Positions 20,847 to 20,868 of a stretch of DNA of 20,868 bases are shown piece by piece. The first letter of the stretch is position 1, and each line of letters opens with the position of its first letter. Made by a program: the position numbers and the translations under genes. The notes below the pieces were generated by a model. The model saw only the letters and a list, made by a program, of their open reading frames with translations, was not told the origin of the DNA and made no database searches. The DNA is taken from positions 1 through 20,868 of the IMG/VR virus record IMGVR_UViG_3300043420_001458. One strand, 5' to 3'. Source of the stretch: a virus.

Positions 20847-20868
20847 GAGTAGCAAGGCAAAGAATCGC
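20821..20868 (+). CDS. 5' end of a further gene, cut by the window
   Basis: An ATG at 20821 opens a frame that stays open to the window end (MRKVIVKPKSSKAKNR). The basic KPKSSKAKNR opening matches what I recall of a small conserved cyanophage protein. The overlap with the previous gene fits the pattern of this region. Too short to say more. Confidence 0.5.
   Translation, partial: MRKVIVKPKSSKAKNR

Overview
The window looks like part of a marine T4-like cyanophage genome (cyanomyovirus type, infecting Synechococcus or Prochlorococcus). No search was run, so this rests on recognition. All genes are on the + strand and packed with 1-4 base or longer overlaps. Most of the DNA is AT-rich. There are T4-type late promoter octamers (TATAAATA) beside good sigma70-type promoters. 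Several small proteins near the right end have the look of conserved small proteins I associate with cyanomyoviruses. I saw no tRNA, rRNA, CRISPR array, insertion sequence or integrase. No stretch over 300 bases lacks a gene; the longest gap (12237-12437) holds a terminator and small hairpins.

Layout. (A) 1-2962: two multidomain glycosyltransferases. The first, cut at its 5' end by the window edge, fuses a GT2 domain, TPR-like helices and a C-terminal iron/2-oxoglutarate dioxygenase-like domain. The second fuses GT2 to a SAM methyltransferase. (B) 2963-5446: a sigma70 promoter and a T4-type late promoter lead into a possible leader peptide and three virion-type genes, including a glycine-rich, very cysteine-rich tail adhesin. 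A strong terminator closes the block. (C) 5492-12236: a glycan-decoration cassette with two dioxygenase-type proteins, a NodU/CmcH carbamoyltransferase, a GT9-like transferase, a DUF6165-like protein, a GT32 transferase, two more divergent dioxygenase-like proteins and one small unknown. It ends at a second terminator. (D) 12438-15841: a SprT-like metallopeptidase, an unrecognised 532-residue protein and an SF2 DEAH helicase that is clearly richer in G+C. (E) 15841-20868: a run of small genes, mostly overlapping, several with membrane segments. Five complete small genes and the first codons of a sixth were found by direct reading.

How they may work together (inference): blocks A and C could build and then hydroxylate, methylate and carbamoylate a sugar chain, either on the virion (the tail-tip genes lie inside the block) or on the host envelope. 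Five dioxygenase-like domains within 12.2 kb is the most striking feature. The second notable signal is a recurring regulatory module: a 22-base element, then a hairpin, then TATAAT, with the same element-to-TATAAT spacing. It is clear at 14533 and 18663 and weaker at 12267.
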